A DNA stretch of 64,000 nt from contig NZ_BNAF01000002.1 in assembly GCF_014653155.1 (NCBI RefSeq), positions 62,001 to 126,000 on the forward strand, read 5' to 3'. The DNA is from Sphingobacterium griseoflavum (GTDB lineage Bacteria > Bacteroidota > Bacteroidia > Sphingobacteriales > Sphingobacteriaceae). Each line of letters begins with the position of its first letter. The first letter of the stretch is position 1. Under the pieces are notes generated by a model. That model saw nothing but the letters and a program-made list of their open reading frames with translations. It was not told the DNA's origin and did not search any database. Made by a program: the position numbers and the translations under genes. Of the stretch, positions 63,807-64,000 are shown in pieces.

Positions 63807-64000
63807 TTATTGGGATAACCGCCTGCGAAATCTAGATTTGATCCAACCCCATGCTTTCTCCATCTTCAGTTTATATTGCTCAATATCGAACAATGACGAA
63901 TCAGTGGTTGATTTGTATGTTAAAAACATAGCCAAAGGACTGAGCACAATAATCGCCATCCACATGCCAAAAATTGGATCAAGACTACCGTCTTTAGCAG
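63807..64000 (-). CDS. LptF/LptG family permease, C-terminal end (5' truncated by window edge)
   Basis: The last 63 codons of a gene entering from the right edge read AKDGSLDPIFGMWMAIIVLS then PLAMFLTYKSTTDSSLFDIE and a basic tail ending RRRLSQ, with TAA at 63807-63809. The last TM helix followed by FLTYKSTTDSSLF is the characteristic Bacteroidota LptF/LptG (YjgP/YjgQ) C-terminus. LptF and LptG form the membrane part of the ABC transporter that extracts LPS. ribBA follows it 77 bp downstream, possibly in the same transcript. Confidence 0.85.
   Translation of the reverse strand, partial: AKDGSLDPIFGMWMAIIVLSPLAMFLTYKSTTDSSLFDIEQYKLKMEKAWGWIKSRFRRRLSQ

Noticed and set aside
1..64000. CRISPR arrays, tRNA, rRNA, prophage and insertion sequences
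   Set aside because: No direct-repeat arrays, cloverleaf-like genes, integrases or transposases were seen when reading both strands.

Overview
The window is a contiguous chromosomal segment from a member of the Bacteroidota, most likely Sphingobacteriaceae (Sphingobacterium-like). The evidence is the protein families (SusC/SusD pair, Bacteroidota-type FtsL, Hc1 histone-like protein, FtsZ ending in NNSFLHDNVD, MraY with an extra loop), the near absence of Shine-Dalgarno motifs, and repeated TAnnTTTG (-7) boxes, some with TTTG-like -33 boxes. I see no phage, IS element, integrase, CRISPR array, tRNA or rRNA. Most of the window looks like core chromosome. The placement to genus is inference.

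Left part (1-10.5 kb): the 3' end of rpsA, a pirin, gyrB, a Skp/OmpH-like lipoprotein, a CorA transporter, then the minus-strand set mscL / rpmH-rnpA-yidD-tsaB, an orphan LuxR-type response regulator, a TIM-barrel sugar isomerase/epimerase and a small Hc1 protein. rpmH (52 aa) has a textbook Bacteroidota promoter.

Middle left (10.5-26.3 kb): a complete minus-strand division and cell wall (dcw) cluster in the order mraZ-rsmH-ftsL-ftsI-murE-mraY-murD-ftsW-murG-murC-ftsQ-ftsA-ftsZ. Genes overlap or sit a few bases apart, except for 45 bp between ftsQ and ftsA and 140 bp between ftsA and ftsZ. The latter gap holds a perfect 12-bp hairpin with three DnaA-box-like 9-mers. Upstream of mraZ are decameric MraZ-box repeats, with a second inverted copy about 220 bp further upstream in a 580-bp non-coding region before aspS.

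Middle (26.9-41.9 kb): aspS, a LutB-like protein whose Fe-S cysteines are degenerate, priA, a DUF423 membrane protein, a large membrane-anchored protein of unknown function with a propeller-like C-terminal half, nrnA, an FKBP-type lipoprotein isomerase, tatD, ansA, and a three-gene overlapping operon (UspA-like protein, single-pass membrane protein, DUF1275 protein).

Right part (42-64 kb): accessory and physiological functions. These are an OmpR-type two-component system, an exported DinB-like protein with an SRPBCC protein, one SusC/SusD outer-membrane uptake pair, an orphan lipoprotein, an AI-2E family exporter, a LytS/LytTR two-component pair followed by a 90-aa orphan protein, a sorbosone-dehydrogenase-like lipoprotein, cytochrome bd oxidase (cydAB), an acyltransferase-3/SGNH fusion with Cys in place of the SGNH serine, a pentapeptide-repeat protein, ribBA and the 3' end of an LptF/LptG permease at the right edge.

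No complete new system stands out. The best leads are the DnaA-box hairpin between ftsA and ftsZ, the inverted MraZ-box pair, the degenerate LutB, the Cys-SGNH acyltransferase and a perfect 21-bp hairpin at 54.8 kb. All readings are from sequence inspection only; no database search was run.
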